Below, piece by piece: positions 17,662 to 25,357 of a stretch of 64,000 bases of DNA. The notes under the pieces were generated by a model. It saw nothing but the letters and a program-made list of their open reading frames with translations, did not search any database and was not told where the DNA came from. Position numbers and translations under genes: made by a program. Within the stretch, counting starts at the first letter, position 1; each line of letters opens with the position of its first letter. The DNA comes from JANMCE01 sp963791625 (GTDB lineage Bacteria > Actinomycetota > Acidimicrobiia > Acidimicrobiales > Ilumatobacteraceae), in assembly GCA_963791625.1 (NCBI GenBank), contig CAWBTA010000015.1, positions 682,001 to 746,000 on the forward strand, given 5' to 3'.

Positions 17662-18426
17662 TCACCGGACGGGATTTGGAGGAACATCCTGTCGAGCTTT
17701 TGCGATCAGTGTCGGGACACCGCTGTATGCGTGGCGATCGAGCGGGCTGAAACCGGTGATGGCTAAGCGACGCAACGCCGGTTGCAGCGACTCCATCTGC
17801 ACCACCTCGTCGAGTGTTTCGCGTAAACGCGCACGATGTTCATCGTTGATCGCCACCAGGGGAAGACACGGCACGGTCGGACCCGACCCGACTCGGCGAA
17901 CGGCGGCAACCACGTCGGGCGCCGTTCGGGACAAGATGTCGAACGTGACGGCGTCAATCGACGCAAGCGAGGCCAGACCAGAGGCAACCGCGGCCAAGCT
18001 GTAGCGATGGCCACCCGTGATCATGGTTGCAACAGGACCAGAATCCAGCACATCAGGGCGCTCGACGGCCAGAAAGTGGGCGAGGCTGACGTAGCCGGAC
18101 AGGCTGTCCCAAGAGTTCATGGCCACGGGCCCCGATGACGACAGCTTCGGCTCGATAATCACGCTTTGATAGTGACTCCCTTCCCCCACACCGACTGCCG
18201 TCGTGAACACCCCGACGACGGTCACCTGATCCAGCGTTTCTACGAGTGGAAAGCCACAGGTCTGACTGAGGACGAACTCTCCTGAGCGCCAATGCCGGTG
18301 CAGATCATCCGGATGCAGGCGGACCGGGTCGACACCGCTTCGTTCGGCGATCGCAGCCCAGAGCGCATCGACATCGCGCTCGACTCCGGGTAGGTCGTAC
18401 ATGGGGAGCGAGCCACGACCGATCAT
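17662..18426 (-). CDS. PhnD/SsuA-like periplasmic-binding-fold protein
   Basis: A 254-residue protein resembling phosphate/phosphonate substrate-binding proteins (PhnD-like, with MYDLPG near the start and LSQTCGFPLV at about residue 55). It has no signal peptide and no lipobox, so it is probably cytoplasmic or lacks a standard export signal. No ABC permease or ATPase gene is adjacent. It may be an enzyme or sensor built on the binding-protein fold rather than a transport component. It lies 12 bases upstream, in map terms, of the desaturase stop and is co-directional. Function is uncertain. Confidence 0.7.
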   Translation of the reverse strand: MIGRGSLPMYDLPGVERDVDALWAAIAERSGVDPVRLHPDDLHRHWRSGEFVLSQTCGFPLVETLDQVTVVGVFTTAVGVGEGSHYQSVIIEPKLSSSGPVAMNSWDSLSGYVSLAHFLAVERPDVLDSGPVATMITGGHRYSLAAVASGLASLASIDAVTFDILSRTAPDVVAAVRRVGSGPTVPCLPLVAINDEHRARLRETLDEVVQMESLQPALRRLAITGFSPLDRHAYSGVPTLIAKARQDVPPNPVR

Positions 18427-18438
18427 ATGTCCAGTCTG

Positions 18439-19314
18439 CTAGAGACTCGCCGCAGTCGTTTGATCACACGGCCGCACCGGTTGGCAGAACGGGCGGAACG
18501 CATAGCGGCGGACAACATCGCGATAGCCGTCGTAGACACCGGCACCGCTTCGAGCCAACTCGATTGCGCCCATGTCACGGCTGAGCGCCGGAAGGGCAAA
18601 CCAGGGCACCCCGGGAGCAGCGTGATGTGCGAAGTGGAGATTGTTGTTGAGGAAAAGCAGCGACAGCGCGGGGTTGGTGAGCACCATGGCCGACTGCGGT
18701 CCCACGCCAACCGCACGGTGTTCGACGAAGCTGCGCAAGAGTGTTATCGAGGAGCCGCCGTACACGAAGCCGAGCACGTAGAGCCACAACGGCAGCCCGA
18801 GCGAGCGCACCACGACAACCACGGTCGCAACGCCTACGAGGTGTTTGACCCAAGCCGCGGCATGCCCGTTGCGTCGCAATCCGCGCAGGTCGTTTCCGAT
18901 AAAGCGTCCGTTGAAGACAAGGGGCCCGAGCAACATACGTCCGAACAGCGTGCGCGTGCTCTGAAGGAAGAACCGATGCGTCGTACTGGCGGTCGCCCAC
19001 TCCTCGGGAGTGACATAAAAGCTTTCGGGGTCGACGACCGGGTCGGTCAGCAGCTCGTTGCGGTGATGGTCGATGTGCGTGGTCCGATAGCGGCAAAACG
19101 GCACCAGCAGCCCAAGCGGCGCCCAGCCCACCCAGGTGGGCAGGTGCCCGTGAATCACCTCATGCTGCAGCGACCCGTACCACGCTCCCAGCAGCGCGAG
19201 CGCCAACAACAGCAAGGGTGTCGGGACGTAGGTATGACCCGCCACCATGCCAATCCAAAGCAAACCAATTGCAAGTGCAACCACAACAGTCGGCCATCGC
19301 GAAACCTTCACCAC
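18439..19314 (-). CDS. Fatty acid desaturase family membrane di-iron protein
   Basis: A 291-residue membrane protein with the three histidine clusters of the desaturase/hydroxylase superfamily: HEVIHGH, HIDHHRNE and NNNLHFAHH followed by APGVPWF. These coordinate two irons that activate oxygen to insert a double bond or hydroxyl into an acyl or isoprenoid chain. Hydrophobic segments flank the clusters. It is transcribed divergently from an XRE-type regulator across a 120-base gap, so that regulator is the obvious candidate to control it. Substrate, lipid or carotenoid, cannot be decided. Confidence 0.85.
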   Translation of the reverse strand: MVKVSRWPTVVVALAIGLLWIGMVAGHTYVPTPLLLLALALLGAWYGSLQHEVIHGHLPTWVGWAPLGLLVPFCRYRTTHIDHHRNELLTDPVVDPESFYVTPEEWATASTTHRFFLQSTRTLFGRMLLGPLVFNGRFIGNDLRGLRRNGHAAAWVKHLVGVATVVVVVRSLGLPLWLYVLGFVYGGSSITLLRSFVEHRAVGVGPQSAMVLTNPALSLLFLNNNLHFAHHAAPGVPWFALPALSRDMGAIELARSGAGVYDGYRDVVRRYAFRPFCQPVRPCDQTTAASL

Positions 19315-19336
19315 TCTTCACTGTTCGGCATATCAG

Positions 19337-19348
19337 TTGTCCAGACAA
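19337..19348. promoter_or_regulatory. Short inverted repeat in the desaturase/XRE divergent promoter
   Basis: TTGTC-CA-GACAA is a perfect 5-base-arm inverted repeat 23 bases upstream of the desaturase start, in the 120-base divergent intergenic region (19315-19434). It is a candidate operator for the adjacent XRE regulator. The arms are short enough that chance occurrence is quite possible. Confidence 0.3.
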
Positions 19349-19434
19349 GTGGCTCTTCGGCACGTTGGCGTGACATTACGCACGTATACACCCCTACTGT
19401 GATGAATACACAACAGATGCGGTAGTTTCACGAC

Positions 19435-20298
19435 ATGATTGACCGTGCTGAGTTCCTGTCCGAGTTCCGCAATCGCCTCTCCGAGGTCATCGCCCATTCC
19501 GGTCTCAGCCGCCAGGACTTCGCGGCCGCCGCCCAGATCGATCGCTCAACCCTTTCCCAGTTGCTTTCTCCCACCAACCGTCGGCTCCCCCGATTGGAGA
19601 CGATCACCGCCATTGCCCAGAGCCGTCAGGCATCCATCGATTGGCTGCTCGGCCTGAGCCAACAGGGCCCGCTGTCCGCCGAGGTGCTGCGTCAGGAGTT
19701 GACGCTGACCCCCAAGGATCTTGCGCCCGATGACGAGCAGTTGGTGGCCTGGTTCACCGAGGCTGCTGGTTACCGGGTTCGGCTGGTGCCCTCAACGTTG
19801 CCGGATCTGTTGAAGACGCAGGACGTCATCCGCCACGAGGTCGGTGACTTCACTACGGTGCACTCCGAGCAGCGCATCGAAACCGTGGCGACTCGCCTGG
19901 CCTGGACCCGCCAACCCGACACTGAGATGGAGTGCTGCTCCAGTCGACAATCACTCGAGCTGTTTGCTCGAGGAGAGGGCATCTGGCGCGATCTCGGGTT
20001 GCCGGCCCGGCTCGCTCAGTTGGATAAGATGATTGAGCTCACCGAAGAGTTGTACCCCGCGTTTCGCTGGTTCCTTTTCGATGGGCTCCAACGCTACGCG
20101 GCACCCATCACCATCTTCGGGCCGAAGCGAGTGTCGCTCTACCTCGGCCAGATGTATCTGGTGCTCACTTCTACCGAACACATTCGCGTCCTGAGCGCTC
20201 AGTTTGACGACCTCATTCGCGGTGCAGTCGTGCAGCCGAACGAGATTCCCAAACACCTGCGCGACCTGCACACCATGGCACGCAAACGCGGCCGCTGA
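19435..20298 (+). CDS. XRE-family transcriptional regulator
   Basis: A 287-residue protein with an N-terminal XRE/Cro-type helix-turn-helix (about residues 18-62; key part DFAAAAQIDRSTLSQLLS). A larger C-terminal domain follows with no obvious known fold, containing a CC pair in MECCSSRQ. Divergent arrangement with the desaturase suggests local regulation, for example of membrane lipid composition. The C-terminal domain may be the effector-binding part. The gene ends one base before the convergent GNAT stop. Confidence 0.85.
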   Translation: MIDRAEFLSEFRNRLSEVIAHSGLSRQDFAAAAQIDRSTLSQLLSPTNRRLPRLETITAIAQSRQASIDWLLGLSQQGPLSAEVLRQELTLTPKDLAPDDEQLVAWFTEAAGYRVRLVPSTLPDLLKTQDVIRHEVGDFTTVHSEQRIETVATRLAWTRQPDTEMECCSSRQSLELFARGEGIWRDLGLPARLAQLDKMIELTEELYPAFRWFLFDGLQRYAAPITIFGPKRVSLYLGQMYLVLTSTEHIRVLSAQFDDLIRGAVVQPNEIPKHLRDLHTMARKRGR

Positions 20299-20299
20299 T

Positions 20300-20761
20300 T
20301 CAGTCAAGCACGTAGAGGCGTTGTTCGGTTCCGTAGCGACGAAGGTTGGATTCGGCGACGAAGCCAAGTTCTTCCAGCACCAGGCACGAACCCAGGTTGG
20401 CAGTACGGGAGAGCGACACGACCGGTCGTCGCCTCCGTCGACTGAGCGCCCCGGTGATGACTTCGGTAGCCATCTCGGCGGCCCAATGGTCGGGGTGGAT
20501 CCAGTAGACCAATTCCGGCCGGCCGTCCGACCACTGCCAAAACCCAACCGAACCAATCGGCCCTCGCTCCCCGACGACAAAGATCGACCAGTTCCGACGG
20601 CCGAGGCAGCCGACCGACAGCCGTCGATACGCCGTCGGCAGCGAGCTTGAGCCGCGCCCTTGCGTCAGAGTTCGCGGGTCGCGGTAGATGTCAACGAGCC
20701 GCGGGACATGCCAGAGCCGCCGTCGCTTCAGCAGCAGGCGATCGGTGCCAATGCTCACCAT
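20300..20761 (-). CDS. GNAT-family N-acetyltransferase
   Basis: About 153 residues with a RimJ/RimL-like GNAT layout: the opening segment TDRLLLKRRRLWHVPRLVDI, a beta-strand stretch GPIGSVGFWQ, then YWIHPDHWAAEMATEVITGAL and the closing NLGSCLVLEELGFVAE, where acetyl-CoA binding is expected. The Q/RxxGxG/A pyrophosphate loop is not clean. I chose the ATG at 20761 because the family homology begins there. Upstream in-frame sequence to 20809 adds 16 unlikely residues. The acceptor substrate is unknown. Confidence 0.78.
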   Translation of the reverse strand: MVSIGTDRLLLKRRRLWHVPRLVDIYRDPRTLTQGRGSSSLPTAYRRLSVGCLGRRNWSIFVVGERGPIGSVGFWQWSDGRPELVYWIHPDHWAAEMATEVITGALSRRRRRPVVSLSRTANLGSCLVLEELGFVAESNLRRYGTEQRLYVLD

Positions 20762-20878
20762 GGGTGGTGACGAGGTTGGACAGTTCCGCTGAACAAACCC
20801 ACATTTCAAACGCTAGTTGTGGTTATGCCCCTACAAGTAGTCGTGAGGGTCGCTCTGGGTGAAGAGGGTTCTTTTGAC

Positions 20879-21655
20879 CTACTTCGGCTGCAGTCGAGCG
20901 GCCCCGTCGACCCGGACCGTCTCGCCATTCATATAGCTGTTGGTGATGAGTTCGGCCACCATCGAGGCCAGCTCCGACGCGTGGCCGAGCCGCTTCGGGA
21001 ACACGACATCCTTCGACAGGCTGGCCTTGAACGCCTCCGACGCCTCACCCGTGCCGTAGATCGGGGTGTCGATCAAACCAGGCGCAATGGTGTTGACCCG
21101 AACGCCGATGGCGGCCAGGTCACGAGCGATCGGCAGCGTCATACCGACCACGCCGCCCTTTGAGGCCGAGTAGGCAGCCTGGCCGATCTGACCGTCGAAC
21201 GCCGCAACCGACGCCATGTTCACAATGGCGCCACGCTCGTTGTTCTCCAGCGGTTCGGTCTGACCCATGGCCGTGGCCGCCAGGCGGATGCAGTTGAAGG
21301 TACCAATGAGATTGATGCCGACCACCTTGGTGAAGATGTCCAGCGGATGGGCCGACGCATACTGCCCGTCTTTTCCGACCGTACGGGTCGCCCAGCCGAT
21401 GCCGGCCGAGTTCACCAACGCCCGCAGCGGTCCCATCTCCTTGGCGGTCTCGACCGCGGCAATAACATCGTCGGTGTTGGTGACATCAACGCGGCAGAAC
21501 GCCCCGCCAATCTCAGCCGCGACGGCCTGACCTCGTTCTTCGTTGAGATCCGCGATCACCACCCGGGCACCGCGTGCCGCCAGCGCTCGCGCTGCCGCCT
21601 CGCCGATGCCCGAAGCCCCACCCGTAACAATTGCCGATGCCTGGTTGATGTCCAT
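20879..21655 (-). CDS. SDR-family 3-hydroxyacyl-CoA dehydrogenase-like oxidoreductase
   Basis: A 258-residue short-chain dehydrogenase. NAD-binding TGGASGIG lies at about residues 11-18. D at the end of beta-2 (VVIADLNEE) favours NAD over NADP. The active site includes NSAGIG, the Ser of NMASVAAFDG and YSASKGG. The inserted segment between strands 4 and 5 and the ending ITNSYMNGETVRVDGAARL resemble type-II 3-hydroxyacyl-CoA dehydrogenases (HSD17B10-like), which act in fatty acid beta-oxidation. The ATG at 21655 begins the conserved strand. The longer frame to 21799 overlaps the divergent DedA gene. Confidence 0.87.
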   Translation of the reverse strand: MDINQASAIVTGGASGIGEAAARALAARGARVVIADLNEERGQAVAAEIGGAFCRVDVTNTDDVIAAVETAKEMGPLRALVNSAGIGWATRTVGKDGQYASAHPLDIFTKVVGINLIGTFNCIRLAATAMGQTEPLENNERGAIVNMASVAAFDGQIGQAAYSASKGGVVGMTLPIARDLAAIGVRVNTIAPGLIDTPIYGTGEASEAFKASLSKDVVFPKRLGHASELASMVAELITNSYMNGETVRVDGAARLQPK

Positions 21656-21743
21656 GCGTGCACGATAGGTGAGGACAACCGCCATAAGGGAACTTCTGCG
21701 GTCTCGTGCCGGAACGCTGGCAGCCTGGTTGTGCAACGCTGTG

Positions 21744-22376
21744 ATGATGTTCGCCGCTGCTGGTTCCGATGCCGTCGTTCGATTCATCGAACGCTTCACT
21801 GGGCCCTGGCTCTATGTTGTGGCGTTCGTGCTCACCTTCGCCGAGACGGGCACCCTGTTCTTCCTTATCCCCGGGGAGATCGGGCTTCTCGTCACCGGTG
21901 CGGCCGCTGGTGCTGGCAGTCTCAACATCTACATCCTGGTCGTGGTCGCGTGTCTGGCGGCCCTGCTCGGTGACGCCACCGGCTTCTACATCGGAGACCG
22001 GTTCGGGCATCGGTTGCAGCACAGTTGGGTCGGGCGCAAACTCGGGGAGCAGAACTGGGTGCGCGCCCAGGATCTCATTCGTCGCCGCAAGGGTCCGGTG
22101 ATCTTCATCGGACGATGGATCGGCTTTCTTCGCGCCATCATGCCCGCGACGGCGGGAATGTCAGAGATGACCTATCGGGAGTTTCTTCGGTGGGACGTGT
22201 TGGGAGCCATCAGTTGGGCAACGGTGTGTTCGGTCGGCGGCTACAAGTTGGGTGCGAACTGGCAGGACCTGGCCGACAAGCTCAGCCGCTACAGCACGTA
22301 CGTCGCAGCGGTGTGTGCCGTCATCATCGCCGCGTACATCGTTGTGCGAAAAGTCCGCAATCGAACCGCGGTCTGA
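21744..22376 (+). CDS. DedA/VTT-family membrane protein
   Basis: About 210 residues with several membrane helices and the DedA features ETGTLFFLIPGE, GDATGFYIGDRFG and FIGRWIGFLRAIMPATAGMSEMTYREFLRWD. Members of this family include undecaprenyl-phosphate or phospholipid flippases. I place the start at the ATG at 21744. The in-frame GTG at 21669 would leave only 13 bases to the divergent SDR gene. A stem-loop overlaps its stop codon. Confidence 0.85.
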   Translation: MMFAAAGSDAVVRFIERFTGPWLYVVAFVLTFAETGTLFFLIPGEIGLLVTGAAAGAGSLNIYILVVVACLAALLGDATGFYIGDRFGHRLQHSWVGRKLGEQNWVRAQDLIRRRKGPVIFIGRWIGFLRAIMPATAGMSEMTYREFLRWDVLGAISWATVCSVGGYKLGANWQDLADKLSRYSTYVAAVCAVIIAAYIVVRKVRNRTAV

Positions 22377-22400
22377 CCAGGTGACGGGCCCGGTCAGACC
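22370..22400. terminator. Stem-loop between convergent DedA and protease genes
   Basis: Perfect 9-base arms GGTCTGACC and GGTCAGACC surround a 13-base loop. The left arm includes the DedA stop codon. The genes on both sides converge here, so the hairpin may terminate transcription in both directions. No U tract is visible. Confidence 0.6.
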
Positions 22401-22417
22401 ACGGAGACCGAGGAGAT

Positions 22418-24799
22418 CTAGACGCCGATGTAGCTGCCCTTCGTGGACGCGAACGCATCGAAGTACTCGGTGCCTGTCACCGTGCTTCTCAAGTTCTGCG
22501 GCCCGAGCCTGGCGTCTTCAAGCCGCTGGGTTCCGTTCGTCAGTGCAGCCACCGATTGCTTGAGCGTGCCGTCGATCCAGATTGAGGCAAGTCCGTTCTT
22601 TCCGGTACCGGTGGTGGCTGCCTGCCAGCTGACCTCAATGGTGTGGGCAGCGTTGGTTACGGCTGTCCACGCCGAGTACTTCACCGTGCCGCTGCTGTTG
22701 GCACCGAATCGTATCTCGTAACCTCCTGTTGCGGCCCGCACCTGGGCGACCACCAGTGTCCGGCCGCTGGCATCGAGTCCGGTGAAGATGTCGTGCCCGT
22801 TGGTGCCGCCAATAGTGGCACCGTTCGGTGAGTAGCGGAACCGGGCGTGATAGCCCGACAAGGCAGCCGGCGTGGAGTCTGTGACATACATCGACGTGGT
22901 ACCGGCCATGACTGCCTGCATGCCGAAGGAGCCCACCAGGGCCGAAGCCGCCGACACCGAAAGCTTCCCGTTGTTCGTGGTCGACCTCGTCCAACCGGCC
23001 AGCGTCCCCGCCTCGAACCCGTTGCTGAACACCGCGTCGGGCGCAACTGGCGTCGTCGTAGTGGTTGGTGCCACCGTGGTCGTGGTGGTCGGCGCGACCG
23101 TCGTGGTCGTGGTGGTCGGCGCGACCGTCGTGGTCGTGGTCGGCGCGACCGTCGTCGTGGTTGGGGCCCCCGTGGTCGTGGTCGGTGCAACCGTCGTGGT
23201 CGTGGTCGGCGCGACCGTCGTTGTCGTGTCTGGCGGCGCGACCGTCGTGGTTGTCTCCGGCGGCGCGACCGTCGTTGTCGTGTCTGGCGGCGCGGTCGTT
23301 GTCGTTGTGTCTGGCGGCGCGACCGTCGTGGTTGTCTCCGGCGGCGCGGTCGTTGTGGTGGCCGGCGCAACCGTCGTGGTCGTGGTCGTCGTCGCAGGAA
23401 CCAACTGGCGGAGGCGCTGGTATGCGGCGAGCGTATTGATGCGACCCCGGCCGTAGACGTTGTCAGGTCCGATGGCGCCGAGGTCGACGGCGGTGTCCAG
23501 CAGCGCCGCCTGCACGTCGGCGTCGGGCGACACCTGGGCGCTCATGAGTAGCGCCAGTGCGCCCGAGACGCTGGGGGCCGACATCGACGTGCCACTCCAC
23601 GAGCCGTAGGTGGCGTACAAATCGGTGCTCACAACATTCATGCCCGGCGCAACCAGATCGGGATAGGTGGTAGCCGTCTCACCGCACGAGGACGGGCCGT
23701 TCGCACTCATGACGTCAACGATGTCCGTTACGTCGGTCACGCCGACCGCTAGGGCCTCGGGATAGTTGGCCGGGCTCACGCTGGTGTTCGCCCCTGGACC
23801 CGAGTTACCGGCAGCGAAAACCGGGATGATACCGGCCGAGCGCAACGCCTGAAGATCGGGCTGGAACTCGAGGTTGCAGCCCGGGTTTCCGAACGACCAT
23901 GAGTTGTTGACGATCGCCGGAGCATCGGCGGTGGCCGGGTTGTTGTCGGGGTCGAGCGCCCACTGCAGAGCGAGGTGGATAGCCGTCGCCGTCGCCCGTC
24001 CGGTGTCGTTGAATACCCGAGCTGCAATCCACTTCGCGTCGGGAGCCGAACCGAGGGTGGCGCCACTGGCACCGCCGGCCAGAATCGTTCCGGTGGTCGC
24101 GGTGCCGTGACCGCTGAAGTCGGTGGGCACCGTCGGGTGCTGACCGTAGGGGTCGTACCAGGAGTTCGTTCCGCCTCTCCATTTGCTGGAGAGGTCAGGG
24201 TGGGAGATGTCGACGCCAGTATCGAGGTCGGCGACCACCACGCCCTGACCGGTGTAGCCGAGGTCCCACATCGAGGACGACTTGGTGATCTCCGCGCTCA
24301 TCGTTCCCATGGCCGAGGTCAGTCCGGAGGTGGCGACGGTGACGATCGAGATGTCATCCGGCGTCATCGATTCCACGTCGGAGCGATTCGCAATCGCAGC
24401 CAAGACAGCGGGCGTGGCCGTCACCGAAATGGCGTTCAGCACCCACAGCGGCTGGATGTTGGTGATCCTGTTCTGGCGACCGAGGAGGTCAAGATTCAAC
24501 CGGAGGTTGACCTGAGTGGCGGCTGCCTTCGTCCTGAGTTCGGTGATGACCTCCCTCTGACGCTGGGCGCGCGCGCCGGTGCGGCCTCTGCGCATGTCGG
24601 CCTTGTCCTTCAGGCGAATGAGGAAGGTGAGCTGCGCATCCGGCGGCGCAGCAGCCAGCGTGGCTTGCAGCACTGGGTCGGTCTGCAACAACGATGCCGT
24701 CTGCCTGGCGAAGGCCAGATCGGTCTGGGTGGCGATGCCCACACCGACCAGCACAACGGTCATCGCAGCCGCAGCTATACGACGAGAGAGTTTGGGCAT
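22418..24799 (-). CDS. Secreted subtilisin-like S8 serine protease with Thr/Pro linker and C-terminal lectin-like domain
   Basis: A 793-residue secreted protein. A signal peptide (about 1-32) and an I9-like propeptide (about 40-150) precede the S8 domain. The catalytic triad is Asp in VVADLDTGVDISHPDL (about 193), His in DFSGHGTA (about 230) and Ser in WSGTSMSAP (about 403), with the oxyanion Asn in AIVNNSW. A Thr/Val/Ala/Pro repeat linker runs from about 468 to 583. The last 200 residues form a domain with SNGFEAGTLAGW near its start and EYFDAFAS near its end. It matches the C terminus of the Ig-repeat cupredoxin protein and looks like a concanavalin/LamG-like fold. Gene order makes it the last gene of the giant-protein operon, possibly processing the other surface proteins. 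Confidence 0.88.
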   Translation of the reverse strand: MPKLSRRIAAAAMTVVLVGVGIATQTDLAFARQTASLLQTDPVLQATLAAAPPDAQLTFLIRLKDKADMRRGRTGARAQRQREVITELRTKAAATQVNLRLNLDLLGRQNRITNIQPLWVLNAISVTATPAVLAAIANRSDVESMTPDDISIVTVATSGLTSAMGTMSAEITKSSSMWDLGYTGQGVVVADLDTGVDISHPDLSSKWRGGTNSWYDPYGQHPTVPTDFSGHGTATTGTILAGGASGATLGSAPDAKWIAARVFNDTGRATATAIHLALQWALDPDNNPATADAPAIVNNSWSFGNPGCNLEFQPDLQALRSAGIIPVFAAGNSGPGANTSVSPANYPEALAVGVTDVTDIVDVMSANGPSSCGETATTYPDLVAPGMNVVSTDLYATYGSWSGTSMSAPSVSGALALLMSAQVSPDADVQAALLDTAVDLGAIGPDNVYGRGRINTLAAYQRLRQLVPATTTTTTTVAPATTTTAPPETTTTVAPPDTTTTTAPPDTTTTVAPPETTTTVAPPDTTTTVAPTTTTTVAPTTTTGAPTTTTVAPTTTTTVAPTTTTTTVAPTTTTTVAPTTTTTPVAPDAVFSNGFEAGTLAGWTRSTTNNGKLSVSAASALVGSFGMQAVMAGTTSMYVTDSTPAALSGYHARFRYSPNGATIGGTNGHDIFTGLDASGRTLVVAQVRAATGGYEIRFGANSSGTVKYSAWTAVTNAAHTIEVSWQAATTGTGKNGLASIWIDGTLKQSVAALTNGTQRLEDARLGPQNLRSTVTGTEYFDAFASTKGSYIGV
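23050..23400. repeat. Tandem coding repeat for the Thr/Pro-rich linker
   Basis: Roughly 350 bases of imperfect short tandem repeats with units such as GTCGTGGTCGTGGTCGG and GGCGGCGCGACCGTCG. Read on the minus strand they encode TTTTVAPP-like linker units of the S8 protease. It is a likely site of length variation by slippage and of assembly error. Confidence 0.8.
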
Positions 24800-24801
24800 G
24801 A

Positions 24802-25299
24802 TCAGGCCTTTGCCGTCAGGTGCTCGAGCCGAATATCGCCAACGACCACCGAGATCTTGGAGCCCTCTTTCACGTGACCGCCGCGGTTGCCATAGAGGAT
24901 GAAGTACGAGCCGCCGTTCACCATTTTCATCGAGTGCTTCATGCCCGACGGCGGCTCAAGCGTCTGGCCAACACCCTCCACCACCAGCCGCGGCATCTTC
25001 TCCGGATCGTGGAACAGCGCGTCAGCCTTCTTCACATCGAGCACCGTGAAGCGGAGCTCCACCATGCCGCCGAGCGCGGCGGTCGCGACGAGGTCAACAC
25101 GGGCGCCGTACCGCTCTTCTAGCACCTTGGCGGAGACCGCGTTGGCGCCGCGCTTGGCCTTGCCCGCCGATGCCGCGTAGACCGCGGTGGAGCCGATGAC
25201 GAGCAGCGCAACCACGAAAGCCACGCTGCGGAACGACCAGCGCTTGGCAGGAGTGGCGACGGTGGTCTCGTCTTCGGCTTCAAGGAGTTCGATGCTCAT
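24802..25299 (-). CDS. Small membrane-anchored extracytoplasmic protein of unknown function
   Basis: A 165-residue protein. A short cytoplasmic head is followed by one hydrophobic helix (about residues 24-44) and an extracytoplasmic domain of about 110 residues. The C-terminal part has PPSGMKHSMKMVNGGSYF followed by ILYGN, and ends VVVGDIRLEHL. I do not recognise a named family. The Met/His cluster GMKHSMKM might bind copper, but this is speculation. The ATG at 25299 has AAGGA seven bases upstream. The stop lies two bases before the protease start and the gene follows the Ig-repeat cupredoxin gene, so it is firmly inside the secreted-protein operon. Confidence 0.72.
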   Translation of the reverse strand: MSIELLEAEDETTVATPAKRWSFRSVAFVVALLVIGSTAVYAASAGKAKRGANAVSAKVLEERYGARVDLVATAALGGMVELRFTVLDVKKADALFHDPEKMPRLVVEGVGQTLEPPSGMKHSMKMVNGGSYFILYGNRGGHVKEGSKISVVVGDIRLEHLTAKA

Positions 25300-25357
25300 G
25301 TTGATCCTTTGCGTCGGTCCGCAGCCCCAAGAGGGCTGCGGACCAGGGTGAGTTGTG

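Noticed and set aside
23050..23400. Possible CRISPR or noncoding tandem array
   Set aside because: The repeats are in frame and encode the Thr/Pro linker of the S8 protease. There are no unique spacers of constant length.
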